Assembly: GCF_005518285.1 (NCBI RefSeq)
Contig: NZ_SJDU01000006.1
Span: 1-18,345, forward strand
Direction: 5' to 3'
DNA: 18,345 nt
Origin: Brachyspira catarrhinii
GTDB taxonomy: Bacteria > Spirochaetota > Brachyspiria > Brachyspirales > Brachyspiraceae
Below the pieces are notes generated by a model, which worked only from the letters and a program-made list of their open reading frames with translations, was not told where the DNA came from and ran no database searches. Position numbers and translations under genes: made by a program. Shown one piece after another: positions 7,020 through 14,742 of the stretch (position 1 is the first letter of the stretch; each line of letters opens with the position of its first letter).

Positions 7020-8978
7020 TTAAAAATTATATCCCAATTCCACTTCCCAAGTAAAAGGTTTTGCAACCGAATAAGTCGACAAAATCGGCGTCTTATTAAA
7101 AATATTTTTAAAATGAGTCGACACTATCAAATGTTTAAACCAAATTGAATAAAACGAAATATTAAAATCATGAAAATCGTCCGAGTATCTAATCGGGTCA
7201 TAGTCCGTAATCGGTCTTTTTGTAGAATAAGTATAATGAATATTTAAAGATAGCGAAGTTAAAATATTATTTTCGGAAATAAAATCATAGCCCAACAAAA
7301 CAGAAATTATATCTTCTGGCATGCCAATTTTTGGAAGTTTATTTTCTCCCATAAATGCGAGCTGATAAGAATAACCAACTTTAGCCTTTATTCTGTTATA
7401 AGTTAAAAATGGAATCTCATAACCGACAGACGAACTAACAATATGCGACCGCGCTTTATCGACATTTGTTGGACTCATTCCATACCAAATGATTTTATTG
7501 CTATAAACCGTGTAAGCGTAAGAACCTTCGATTTTCAAATTCGTTATCGGCTCTAAAGTAAGTTTTGTAAGCGTTTGATTATAATCTTCAGACTTCAAAT
7601 TGATATTCCCATATTCTCCGTAATATAAATCGTTGAATGTCGGAGCGGTATAATCATGCGAATAAGAAAAATATAATCCGTAGCCTTTATAAAAATTCAT
7701 ATTAAAAGCGGCGCTATAGGCAAGATAATTTCTATTTTTATAACCGTTCAAAATATCCGACATAAATTCATATTTAATATCTAGTAAAAGCGTGAATATC
7801 GGATTATTTTCATCCCAATAACCAAAAGAAAGTTGCGGTTCGTATTTTATTGAAACGGAATGTCTTTGCGGATATGTAGAGAAATTAGTATAAACTGCAC
7901 CCTTTTCTTCTGTTAAAATATCGTATCTATATTCGGGAGTTATTTTATTATAAAATGTTATCGTATTTGGTAAAAATTCGTCCATTCTGCTTAAAAAACC
8001 GTTCAAAGAAACGGCATGCGATTTATAATCCGAAACAAATTTTCCGTTTGTATAATAAGGTCTATCTACAAAAGAATCGAACAAATAAGAAAAAGTAACA
8101 TTATAATCCAAAATATCCGAAAAACCGTTATAAGAAATTGACGATACTAAAGTAGTAAAATTAAACCAAGAATCCGTTGCGGCTATCGGCGGAATTTGAT
8201 ATTGAGCGGCGGAATTATTGAAAGAAACATTAACGAAAGCTTTAATATAATCTTTATTGTCAAACAAATATTTATAATCCGTAGAAAAATTTATAATAAG
8301 CTGACGATTATCATGAAAATTGCCTTTAACTCTCTCTCCCGATTGATTAATAAAATCATAATAATAATTTCCATCCGAATAATAAGAATCTGCGGTAAAA
8401 GTAAAAGTTTGTTTTTTATCAATACTCTTTGAAAATAAAATTGATGGGCGAACGGTATTATAAGAACCGTAAGAAAGCGAAACCAAAAGTATATCTTCGA
8501 GCGGAGTTTTTGTCGTTATATAAATAGAATTGCCTTTAATCTCTATACTTTCGATTAGATTTGCGGGAATTCTTCTTAAATCGACTCCAGCGTCCGCGTT
8601 TCCTTTTGCGACATTCATTAAAACATTATTGACATAGATTTTAATATTATCTGCGTTAGCTCCCGCAGGGTCGACAACTTCATTGCCCATGTAATTTCCT
8701 TTATTTACAAAACCAGGTTGATTTGCCAAAACTTCCTGCGCGTTCTGATAGCCCATTCTGTCAATTTCTTCCGAAGTTATTATATTGTTATTAACTTTAA
8801 TAGGTTCTTTATTTGGTTGGTTTTCTTCCGTGGCGTTTGTTTGAGCGGAATTCGTATTTTCCACTTGCGAAGTAACCCAAATACCGCCTATTAACTCTCT
8901 TATTAAGTAAGATTGCGGATAAATAAAATCAAAAAAAATAAAGATTTGAAAGAAAACGATAATAATTAATTTTTTCAT
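7020..8978 (-). CDS. btuB: TonB-dependent outer-membrane receptor, cobalamin (BtuB-like)
   Basis: This 652-residue protein, close in size to BtuB-type receptors, has an N-terminal signal peptide (about residues 1-22) and then IWVTSQ, which resembles a TonB box. A plug domain of roughly 60-180 follows, with EEIDRMGYQNAQEVLANQPG, NIKIYVNNV and RRIPANLIESIEI. A long beta-barrel with alternating aromatic strands ends in a terminal Phe, as expected for outer-membrane insertion. It should carry corrinoids across the outer membrane using TonB energy; TonB, ExbB and ExbD are not in the window. A cobalamin riboswitch fills its leader, and btuFCD follow in order. The gene has only a modest ribosome site (AAGGG), consistent with control of initiation by the leader RNA. 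Confidence 0.88.
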   Translation of the reverse strand: MKKLIIIVFFQIFIFFDFIYPQSYLIRELIGGIWVTSQVENTNSAQTNATEENQPNKEPIKVNNNIITSEEIDRMGYQNAQEVLANQPGFVNKGNYMGNEVVDPAGANADNIKIYVNNVLMNVAKGNADAGVDLRRIPANLIESIEIKGNSIYITTKTPLEDILLVSLSYGSYNTVRPSILFSKSIDKKQTFTFTADSYYSDGNYYYDFINQSGERVKGNFHDNRQLIINFSTDYKYLFDNKDYIKAFVNVSFNNSAAQYQIPPIAATDSWFNFTTLVSSISYNGFSDILDYNVTFSYLFDSFVDRPYYTNGKFVSDYKSHAVSLNGFLSRMDEFLPNTITFYNKITPEYRYDILTEEKGAVYTNFSTYPQRHSVSIKYEPQLSFGYWDENNPIFTLLLDIKYEFMSDILNGYKNRNYLAYSAAFNMNFYKGYGLYFSYSHDYTAPTFNDLYYGEYGNINLKSEDYNQTLTKLTLEPITNLKIEGSYAYTVYSNKIIWYGMSPTNVDKARSHIVSSSVGYEIPFLTYNRIKAKVGYSYQLAFMGENKLPKIGMPEDIISVLLGYDFISENNILTSLSLNIHYTYSTKRPITDYDPIRYSDDFHDFNISFYSIWFKHLIVSTHFKNIFNKTPILSTYSVAKPFTWEVELGYNF

Positions 8979-8994
8979 AATTATTCCCTTAAAA

Positions 8995-9163
8995 TAGTTC
9001 TATTAAGAAGAGTTAAGCTTTATTTTATAAAAGATAGCGCTCTCGACTAATAGTAAAGGTTATCCGACTTCGCTTAATAACAAATGGTTTTAATCATTGT
9101 TTATAAGACTTTACGGTTGCGTGCCAGCGTTGGATTTGCACCAACATTCCCCTGATTTATTTT
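8995..9163 (-). promoter_or_regulatory. Cobalamin riboswitch in the btuB leader
   Basis: Read on the minus strand, the leader holds the conserved core of the cobalamin riboswitch: GGGAATG, then GGTGCAAATCC, then an ACGCTGGCACGCAACCGTAAA-like segment (about 9112-9148), and a B12-box-like GTCGGATAACC (9058-9068) further down. The order and spacing match the family. The btuB ATG follows about 15 nt after the listed 3' boundary, with the ribosome site AAGGG close behind. I see no U-run terminator, so control of translation initiation is the likelier mode. Binding of B12 would shut off uptake genes when corrinoid is plentiful. The outer limits given are approximate. Confidence 0.88.
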
Positions 9164-9169
9164 AACTAT

Positions 9170-9198
9170 ATTAAAACACAATAATTATTTTTTGTCAA
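9170..9198 (-). promoter_or_regulatory. Promoter of the B12 uptake operon
   Basis: TTGACA (9193-9198, exact) and TTTAAT (9170-9175, one mismatch) are 17 bp apart on the minus strand. Transcription would start near 9163, just before the riboswitch core, and about 22 bp after the ruvA stop codon on the same strand. Confidence 0.7.
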
Positions 9199-9220
9199 AT
9201 ATAAATTTAAAAAATTAAAA

Positions 9221-9799
9221 TTATATAGAATTCAAATTTCTTAAAGCCTCTCTTATCAAATCTTCGGCGTTCATATTTTCTTTATTTTCTATATTCGACA
9301 AAGATTTAATCGCTTCGGAATTTGAAAATCCCAAAGATATTAAAGCCTTTATAACATCGCTCTCGTTGTCGTTACATGGTTTGACTGAAGAAATATTTAT
9401 GTCGATTTTTTCTATTTTGTCTCTAAGCTCGAATAATAATTTTTCCGCTTTTTTTAACCCCATTCCAGAAACTTTTTTAAGCATCGAAATATCTTTATTG
9501 AATAGAATATGCATTATTTCGTCTATGGAATAAGTTGAAAGAATTTCCATCGCCAATTTCGGTCCCACTCCAGAAGTAGTCATTAAAGTTGAAAATAATT
9601 TTTTTTCTTCCCGCGTGGCGAATCCGTAAAGCGTCATAGAATCTTCTTTGTGTATGAGTTGAGTGTATAATCTTATATTTTTGTTATTCTCCGTTTTTAA
9701 TTTTTTCGACACATTGATTTCATAACCGACTCCTCCGCATGAAACGGCTATAAGATTTTCCGAAATTATTTGAGCTTTGCCTTCTATAAAAGCGAACAT
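9221..9799 (-). CDS. ruvA: Holliday junction branch migration protein RuvA
   Basis: This 192-residue protein has all three RuvA domains. An N-terminal OB fold begins MFAFIEGKAQI and contains GGVGYEINV and LYGFATREEKKLF. The middle domain has two helix-hairpin-helix motifs, TTSGVGPKLAMEIL and VSGMGLKKAEKLL, which grip the junction DNA. A short C-terminal domain (about 145-192) with the DVIKALISLGFSNSEA helix contacts RuvB. It forms a tetramer that holds Holliday junctions while RuvB drives branch migration. No ruvB or ruvC is adjacent. It starts 3 bp after the HMA chaperone gene and has no clear ribosome site, so it is probably coupled to it. Confidence 0.95.
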   Translation of the reverse strand: MFAFIEGKAQIISENLIAVSCGGVGYEINVSKKLKTENNKNIRLYTQLIHKEDSMTLYGFATREEKKLFSTLMTTSGVGPKLAMEILSTYSIDEIMHILFNKDISMLKKVSGMGLKKAEKLLFELRDKIEKIDINISSVKPCNDNESDVIKALISLGFSNSEAIKSLSNIENKENMNAEDLIREALRNLNSI

Positions 9800-9802
9800 A
9801 AA

Positions 9803-10012
9803 TTAAACCGAAGCCTCGTATTCCAATTCTTTAATAGCTTCTATCATTTTGCTCACATTTATTTTCGATTCGTCAAATTCAACTTCGGCGGATTCTTTTT
9901 CCAAACTCACATTAACTTTGCCTACTCCTTCGAGTTCGGTTAAACTTTCCGTAACGGCATTGACGCAATTTTGACAGCCCATGCCTTTTATTTTTATAGT
10001 TATGTTTTTCAT
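9803..10012 (-). CDS. Small HMA-domain metal (copper) chaperone
   Basis: A 69-residue single HMA domain (CopZ/Atx1 type) with the metal site GMGCQNC, Cys13 and Cys16, in the first loop, and the usual beta-alpha-beta-beta-alpha-beta pattern. It would bind Cu(I) in the cytoplasm and pass it to a partner such as a P-type ATPase, which is not in the window. GGAG followed by a nine-base spacer supports the start. It is transcribed ahead of ruvA with only 3 bp between them, which looks like chance operon sharing. Confidence 0.88.
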   Translation of the reverse strand: MKNITIKIKGMGCQNCVNAVTESLTELEGVGKVNVSLEKESAEVEFDESKINVSKMIEAIKELEYEASV

Positions 10013-10050
10013 TAAAATTCTCCTTGTTATGATTGTTATAATTATTAAAA

Positions 10051-10078
10051 ATTATATACTACATTTATAATTAAACAA
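10051..10078 (-). promoter_or_regulatory. Promoter for the HMA chaperone and ruvA
   Basis: The -10 TATAAT (10051-10056) is exact; the -35 TTGTTT (10073-10078) keeps only the TTG core; the spacer is 16 bp. It lies directly after the histidine kinase stop codon and leaves a leader of about 32 nt. Confidence 0.5.
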
Positions 10079-10081
10079 TCG

Positions 10082-11827
10082 CTATTTATACAAATTAAAA
10101 ACCACCGATATTTCCGTCCCCTTATCCTTTTCGCTTTCTATATATATGTCGGCGTTATAATGAGCGCAAATATTTTTTACTATAGTCAAACCCAAACCCG
10201 TGCCTTGAACTTTCAAATATTTTTCGTTTTTTACTCTAAAAAATCTTTCAAAAATTCTATTTAAATATTTATTTTCTATTCCGCAACCGTTGTCTTTCAC
10301 GGTAAATGTAGCTTTATCTCCGTTATTTTTCAAAACGATTTTTATATTTCCGCCTTCGTCCGTATATTTTATCGCGTTGTCTACAAGATTGTTTACGACT
10401 TCCGTTATCTTTTCTTTATTTGCTATTATTATAGCGGATTCGATTTCCAAATCGATATTTATATTTTTTTTCCGCGCTTTTATTCTATTGCTTTCAAAAA
10501 CATTAAGAATTATATCTTTTATATCGATTTTTTCATCGATAGTTTCCTGCCAATTCGCTTCCATTCTGCTTAAAGTTAGCATATTCAAAACAAGCTCTTT
10601 CATTCTCAAAGCTTCGGCGTTAATTCTTTTTATAAAATCCGTTTTTTTATCTTCTTTCTTATCTCTTTCGCTCATATTTATAAGAAGCTCCGAATAACCT
10701 AAAATCGAAGTGAGAGGAGTTTTAAGTTCATGCGAAGCGTTTATAAAAAAATCTTGCTTTTCTATTTCAATTTTTCTTATATCGGTAACATCTTCAAATT
10801 TGATTAAAGCGGATATATTTTTATTGTTTAATATTGGGATAAAATTTATTTCTATATCCATATTTTTTTCTTTTATGTCGAATTTTGAAAATCTGTTTAA
10901 TTTCATCGCATCGTCTATTTTATTAATAACCGATTTGTCTTTAATAATTTCGTTTAGATTTTTTATATCGTTATCCGAAATCCCAAAAAGTTCGATTGCA
11001 AATCGATTGATAAAAAAGATGTCTTTGTTTTTATTGATGGCGACAATTCCTTGAGCGATATTTTCAAGAACATAATTTAATTTTTCTCTTTCCGTTTGGT
11101 AGCCCGTTATATTATTATTCAAATCAATCGCAAGTTCGTTTATGTCGTATAATATATCGTTAATATCGTTGAAGCCCGTGAGATTTTTTATATTTTGAGA
11201 TTTGCTCCCGTCAATATTATCCAAAGTTTCTTTTATCGAATAAAATGGAATCATAATATTTCTTGCCATCGAAGGCAAAACCAAAGCCATTATTATAATG
11301 ACGATTCCTATTACCATTACGGCGGTAAATAAAAAAGTTATCAAATATTTATTAACCGATTCTATCGGCATAGAAATTCTTAATATATAATCCCTATAAT
11401 CTTCCGCTTTTATTTTTTTTGAAGCGTAAATATAAGGAATTTTTTGACTTATTGAAGTATGAATAGAAAAAACCGCTTTATCTCCCGAACCATGCAAAGC
11501 CTTTATGACGTCGCTTCTGTTTGTGTGATTTGCCATAGGATTTACGGAAATATCCGCCACAGTATCCGCTATAACCGTTCCGTTTGTGGCAATAACGCTT
11601 ATCCTTAATTCTTCTTTATCCGACTGCAAAACGAATTTTCTAAAATCTTCTTCCGTTTTCATGTCGTAAATATCAATTTCTCGCTCGAGCATTTCCATAA
11701 TATTTACAATCATAAACTGACTGTATCTGATATTATTATATTGAACGGTAAAAAGAATTCCTATAAACATTAAAGCGCTCGTTAATATAAGAACGAATAG
11801 CGATTTATAAAAAATATTCTTAATCAT
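10082..11827 (-). CDS. PhoR-like sensor histidine kinase
   Basis: This 581-residue membrane kinase has a first membrane segment at about 10-28 and an extracytoplasmic sensing domain to about 160. A second membrane segment follows at about 163-186, then a linker, and a PAS domain from about 250 (VLENIAQGIVAINKNKDIFF). The HisKA motif NASHELKTPLTSILGYSELL contains the phosphorylated His366. The ATPase domain has N box NNLVDNAIKY, G1 DNGCGIE, F box FERFFRV and G2 GTGLGLTIV. The architecture matches PhoR-type kinases. It lies 5 bp behind its response regulator, has no ribosome site of its own, and so is likely translated by coupling. The phosphate-sensing role is only suggested by the architecture; no pst or phoU gene is nearby. 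Confidence 0.9.
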   Translation of the reverse strand: MIKNIFYKSLFVLILTSALMFIGILFTVQYNNIRYSQFMIVNIMEMLEREIDIYDMKTEEDFRKFVLQSDKEELRISVIATNGTVIADTVADISVNPMANHTNRSDVIKALHGSGDKAVFSIHTSISQKIPYIYASKKIKAEDYRDYILRISMPIESVNKYLITFLFTAVMVIGIVIIIMALVLPSMARNIMIPFYSIKETLDNIDGSKSQNIKNLTGFNDINDILYDINELAIDLNNNITGYQTEREKLNYVLENIAQGIVAINKNKDIFFINRFAIELFGISDNDIKNLNEIIKDKSVINKIDDAMKLNRFSKFDIKEKNMDIEINFIPILNNKNISALIKFEDVTDIRKIEIEKQDFFINASHELKTPLTSILGYSELLINMSERDKKEDKKTDFIKRINAEALRMKELVLNMLTLSRMEANWQETIDEKIDIKDIILNVFESNRIKARKKNINIDLEIESAIIIANKEKITEVVNNLVDNAIKYTDEGGNIKIVLKNNGDKATFTVKDNGCGIENKYLNRIFERFFRVKNEKYLKVQGTGLGLTIVKNICAHYNADIYIESEKDKGTEISVVFNLYK

Positions 11828-11832
11828 AACGA

Positions 11833-12537
11833 TTATTCAATTTCTTGATTTTCTTTCATTTCGGTTAATTTATAGCCCATTCCACGAGCGGTTATAATAT
11901 TTTCTTTTTGAAGATTCAATTTCTGTCTTATAGATTTTATATGCATATCTATCGTTCGCGTTTCCATCGCGTTTTCTTTTCCCCAAACCTCCTCGAACAT
12001 TGTCTCGCGCGATACGATACTTTCGGCGTTTTCAATCAAAAGTTTTAATAAATCGAATTCTTTTTGAGTAAGCGCGACTTGATTATTGTTTACGAATACG
12101 ATTCTTTTTCTGATAATTATTTTTATCTCTCCGAATGTCATCTCTTCCATTTCGATTGTCGTATTTTTCTTTCTTAAATTTGCTTTCACTCTCGCTATAA
12201 GCTCCAAAACGGAAAAAGGCTTCGGCATATAATCGTCCGCTCCAGCGTTTAATCCCATCACTATATTTATTTCGCTCGATTTTGCCGTAAGCATTATGAC
12301 TTTTATCGGAAGATAAGAATAATCCGTTCTTATGATTTTTAATATTTCCGTTCCGTCTATATCGGGAAGCATTATATCTAGCAAAACCAAATTTGGAGTT
12401 TGCATTTTCAAAGCTTCGAGCATATCGTAACCGTTGGAGAAACATTTTATATTGAATCCCGCTTCTTCCAAAGTATATTTTATAAGGTCGCTGATATTAA
12501 TATCGTCTTCAACGGAATAAATAAGTTCTTTTTCCAT
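11833..12537 (-). CDS. OmpR/PhoB-family response regulator
   Basis: The 234-residue protein has an N-terminal receiver domain with the acidic pair Asp11-Asp12, the phosphoacceptor Asp54 in VLLDIMLPD, Thr84 in MLTAK, and the conserved Lys of MPKPF. A C-terminal winged-helix DNA-binding domain (about 130-225) contains LTQKEFDLLKLL, the recognition region around ETRTIDMHIKSIRQKL, and the closing wing RGMGYKL. It would be phosphorylated by the kinase encoded 5 bp downstream and bind direct-repeat operators, as PhoB does. The target regulon cannot be read from the window. Confidence 0.92.
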   Translation of the reverse strand: MEKELIYSVEDDINISDLIKYTLEEAGFNIKCFSNGYDMLEALKMQTPNLVLLDIMLPDIDGTEILKIIRTDYSYLPIKVIMLTAKSSEINIVMGLNAGADDYMPKPFSVLELIARVKANLRKKNTTIEMEEMTFGEIKIIIRKRIVFVNNNQVALTQKEFDLLKLLIENAESIVSRETMFEEVWGKENAMETRTIDMHIKSIRQKLNLQKENIITARGMGYKLTEMKENQEIE

Positions 12538-12624
12538 AAATCTACCGTAATATTTTTTTTCTTTAATTTTGTTATTATAATTTTTATTTTAATTATAAAT
12601 TAATTTTAATTAAATACAACAACG

Positions 12625-13605
12625 TTATTTTTGAGGATTTTCTTTGCTCGAAGAATCCAAACCAGAAATGCTGTATCTCATTTCCGTATCCGCCATTATA
12701 TTTTTCATGTTATAATAATCCAAAACTCCGATATTTCCTTTTTTCAACGCGTCCGCTATAGCCAAAGGAAGTTGAGATTCGGCTTCGACTACTTTCGCTT
12801 TCATCTCTTCGACTTGAGCCTTCATTTCCTGTTCTCTCGCTATAGCCATGACTCTTCTCTCTTCCGCTTTAGCTTGAGCGATTTTTTTATCCGCTTCCGC
12901 TTGGTCTATTTGCAAAACCGCTCCTATATTGTTTCCCACATCGACATCTGCAATATCAATCGACAAAATTTCAAATGCCGTTCCAGAATCGAGTCCCTTT
13001 GCCAAAACGACTTGAGAGATTCTATCGGGATTTTCCAAAACTTCCTTATGAGACGCCGAACTTCCTATTGTGGTAACTATTCCCTCCCCCACTCTCGCGA
13101 TTATCGTCTCTTCTCCAGCTCCTCCGACAAGTCTGTTAATATTCGTTCTAACCGTCACTCTTGCCGTAGCTTTTACTTGAATTCCGTCTTTTGCGACAGC
13201 GGCGATTAACGGAGTGGCTATTACTCTTGGAGAGACGGAAGTTCTTATAGCGTCAACCAAATCTCGTCCCGCCAAATCTATAGCGCATGCCCTTTCAAAC
13301 GACAGATTCAAAGAGGCTTTATCCGCCGCAATCAGAGCGTCCGATACGGCGGTTGGATTTCCTCCCGCCAAATAATGAGCTTCGAGTTCGTTGCTTCCAA
13401 TTTTTAATCCCGCTTTCCATAATTTAATCTGATTCAAAACTATTAAAGAAGGATTTACTCTCCTTAATCGCATTGTTAGTAAAGTTATTATGCTTATTCT
13501 AACGCCCGAAAATAACGCCGTTACCCAAAGTCCTATTGGGAAGAAACGCAAGAAAATTATCACAACGATTAGTATAATGACTATTCCTATAAACATTGGT
13601 ATCAT
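12625..13605 (-). CDS. floA: Flotillin-like protein FloA
   Basis: This is FloA (formerly YqfA), a membrane-anchored SPFH-family scaffold of functional membrane microdomains. An N-terminal hydrophobic hairpin is followed by the very conserved LESHYLAGG-like segment (here [11 protein letters not shown]), [33 protein letters not shown] and [20 protein letters not shown]. An Ala/Glu/Lys-rich coiled coil with [18 protein letters not shown] follows. Two starts are possible. The ATG at 13605 (MIPMFIG) has AGGAGG seven bases upstream and matches the family N terminus; the ATG at 13638 also has AAGGAG eight bases upstream and adds 11 residues. I chose 13605 because residues of the longer form are encoded by the inner ribosome site itself. 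Confidence 0.9.
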   Translation of the reverse strand: MIPMFIGIVIILIVVIIFLRFFPIGLWVTALFSGVRISIITLLTMRLRRVNPSLIVLNQIKLWKAGLKIGSNELEAHYLAGGNPTAVSDALIAADKASLNLSFERACAIDLAGRDLVDAIRTSVSPRVIATPLIAAVAKDGIQVKATARVTVRTNINRLVGGAGEETIIARVGEGIVTTIGSSASHKEVLENPDRISQVVLAKGLDSGTAFEILSIDIADVDVGNNIGAVLQIDQAEADKKIAQAKAEERRVMAIAREQEMKAQVEEMKAKVVEAESQLPLAIADALKKGNIGVLDYYNMKNIMADTEMRYSISGLDSSSKENPQK

Positions 13606-13611
13606 ACTAAA

Positions 13612-13652
13612 TCCTCCTAAAGATAAAATATTATACATAATAAAATCTCCTT
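13612..13652 (-). promoter_or_regulatory. Two ribosome-binding sites in series before floA
   Basis: AGGAGGA at 13612-13618 serves the ATG at 13605. AAGGAG at 13647-13652 serves the in-frame ATG at 13638. Both have near-ideal spacing, so two FloA forms differing by 11 N-terminal residues could be made. Confidence 0.6.
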
Positions 13653-13747
13653 AATTATTTTTTAATTTAGTTTAATATTAATTTTACTTTATTTTTTATT
13701 TCCATAACTTATATATCTGTTTTTTAATATTAAGTAATTCCTTTTTA

Positions 13748-14134
13748 TTAATTATTTTCATCTATAAGTTTATTAACCTGTTCTATTGATAAGTTTTCTA
13801 AATCTTCTATATCCTCTTCGTTATCAAAATCGCTATCATAAAAGTCTTCGTCAAACATTTTCTCTACTTCATTTATTTCAATTATATCTGTAATTATATT
13901 ACTATTATCCTTATATTTAATAGCTATTATATCGTGGTATGTTAAGGATATTAGCATTGCGTCTATATATTTATAATTTTTATTTGAACTATAAAATTTA
14001 CCGTTATATTTATCTTTATTATCATTAACCCAATTCTTTACAAACAAACTTTTTGGATTACTATGCTTTTTATATATTTTTATTATTTTTTTACATAACT
14101 TTATTAATACCGCTTTATCTATAAATTCAAGCAT
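13748..14134 (-). CDS. Hypothetical protein with acidic C-terminal tail
   Basis: I do not recognise this 128-residue protein. Its first half is basic and Lys/Tyr-rich (KKIIKIYKKHSNPKSLF and later KYNGKFYSSNKNYKYID). Its last 40 residues are strongly acidic (EKMFDEDFYDSDFDNEEDIE). There is no signal peptide or membrane segment, so it is likely cytoplasmic. GGAGG ten bases upstream supports the start. The ATG overlaps the stop codon of the preceding broken small gene by one base (TAATG), which ties the three genes at 13748-14665 into one transcription unit. Codons are richer in TTA, ATA and AAT than those of floA or pyrH, hinting at accessory origin. Confidence 0.65.
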   Translation of the reverse strand: MLEFIDKAVLIKLCKKIIKIYKKHSNPKSLFVKNWVNDNKDKYNGKFYSSNKNYKYIDAMLISLTYHDIIAIKYKDNSNIITDIIEINEVEKMFDEDFYDSDFDNEEDIEDLENLSIEQVNKLIDENN

Positions 14135-14287
14135 TATTTATTTTCCTCCTGCGGCTTATATATTAAAAAGTGTCTGCCATAATTATCTTTATGCATATCT
14201 TCCAAAACCTGTTCTCTTTTGTCTATAAATCCTTTGCTTTCCTCTATCTAAAACTTTATAAGCAATAATTCTTAAAATTTTTTTCAT
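14134..14287 (-). pseudogene. Frameshifted small gene between two hypothetical genes
   Basis: An ATG at 14287, three bases after the stop of the upstream gene, opens MKKILRIIAYKVL. The frame then runs into a different-looking tail and stops early. One base further on, a second frame reads IEESKGFIDKREQVLEDMHK followed by DNYGRHFLIYKPQEENK. It ends in TAA at 14134-14136, overlapping the next ATG by one base. Joining the two near the GTTTTAGATAGAGG stretch gives an intact protein of about 50 residues. The exact packing against both neighbours argues that the joined frame was the original gene. The cause may be a one-base insertion, a sequencing error or, less likely, programmed frameshifting. 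Confidence 0.55.
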
Positions 14288-14290
14288 TTT

Positions 14291-14665
14291 TTACATCCAC
14301 TTACTCATCATATCCTCAAAATCTTTATTAAAATCTTCTACTGTTTCTGGATATTCAGTTGTATATTCTCTTACTAGAAAATCCCAGCCGCTTAAGTAGG
14401 TAGGTCGTATTTGATTATCTTCTCCTCGATAAGGAGTGCCAGATTTTTTTATAATATCATAATTTTTATAATTTTCTATATCCTTATCATATATTCTTAA
14501 TTGTCCTCTGCCATATTTATTTACATAATAATTTTTTTCTCTTAATTTTTGATTAAGCATACTCTTAAATATATTCTTTTTGCCCTCTTCCGATAAGCTA
14601 TTATAAAAATCCATATTCAAAAACTCACCCAATTCTTTTATATCATAATTAGTAATATTTGCCAT
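14291..14665 (-). CDS. Hypothetical protein, first gene of a three-gene cassette
   Basis: This 124-residue protein is unrecognised. It is hydrophilic, with many Tyr, Asn, Lys and Glu residues. It starts with a helical, acidic region (YDIKELGEFLNMDFYNSLSE) and has a middle segment KYGRGQLRIYDKD. A WDFLVREY motif lies near the C terminus, which ends MSKWM. No signal peptide or membrane segment is visible. AGGAG nine bases upstream of the ATG is a good ribosome site. The following broken small gene starts three bases after its stop. Size, composition and tight packing resemble phage or mobile-cassette genes, but no integrase, transposase or flanking repeat is visible. Confidence 0.65.
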   Translation of the reverse strand: MANITNYDIKELGEFLNMDFYNSLSEEGKKNIFKSMLNQKLREKNYYVNKYGRGQLRIYDKDIENYKNYDIIKKSGTPYRGEDNQIRPTYLSGWDFLVREYTTEYPETVEDFNKDFEDMMSKWM

Positions 14666-14742
14666 TTTTTTATTCTCCTGTTTATTATATACTTTTTAAT
14701 TTAAATTTATTATATATTATTTTATAAATTTATATACTAAAA

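Noticed and set aside
10290..11054. Long plus-strand ORFs opposite the histidine kinase
   Set aside because: They are shadows of the kinase gene, which has complete domain motifs on the minus strand.
12574..12579. TATAAT on the minus strand before the response regulator gene
   Set aside because: The position is plausible but no -35 box stands out at 16-18 bp in this A/T-rich gap.
12631..13209. 192-codon plus-strand ORF opposite floA
   Set aside because: Arg/Phe/Ser-rich shadow of the well-conserved floA reading frame.
14684..14689. TATAAT on the minus strand before the 124-residue gene
   Set aside because: No acceptable -35 box, and the transcript would start inside the ribosome site.
14666..14742. 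AAATTTAT/ATAAATTT inverted repeat after pyrH
   Set aside because: Weak A/T stem with a 13-base loop and no T-run; expected by chance here.
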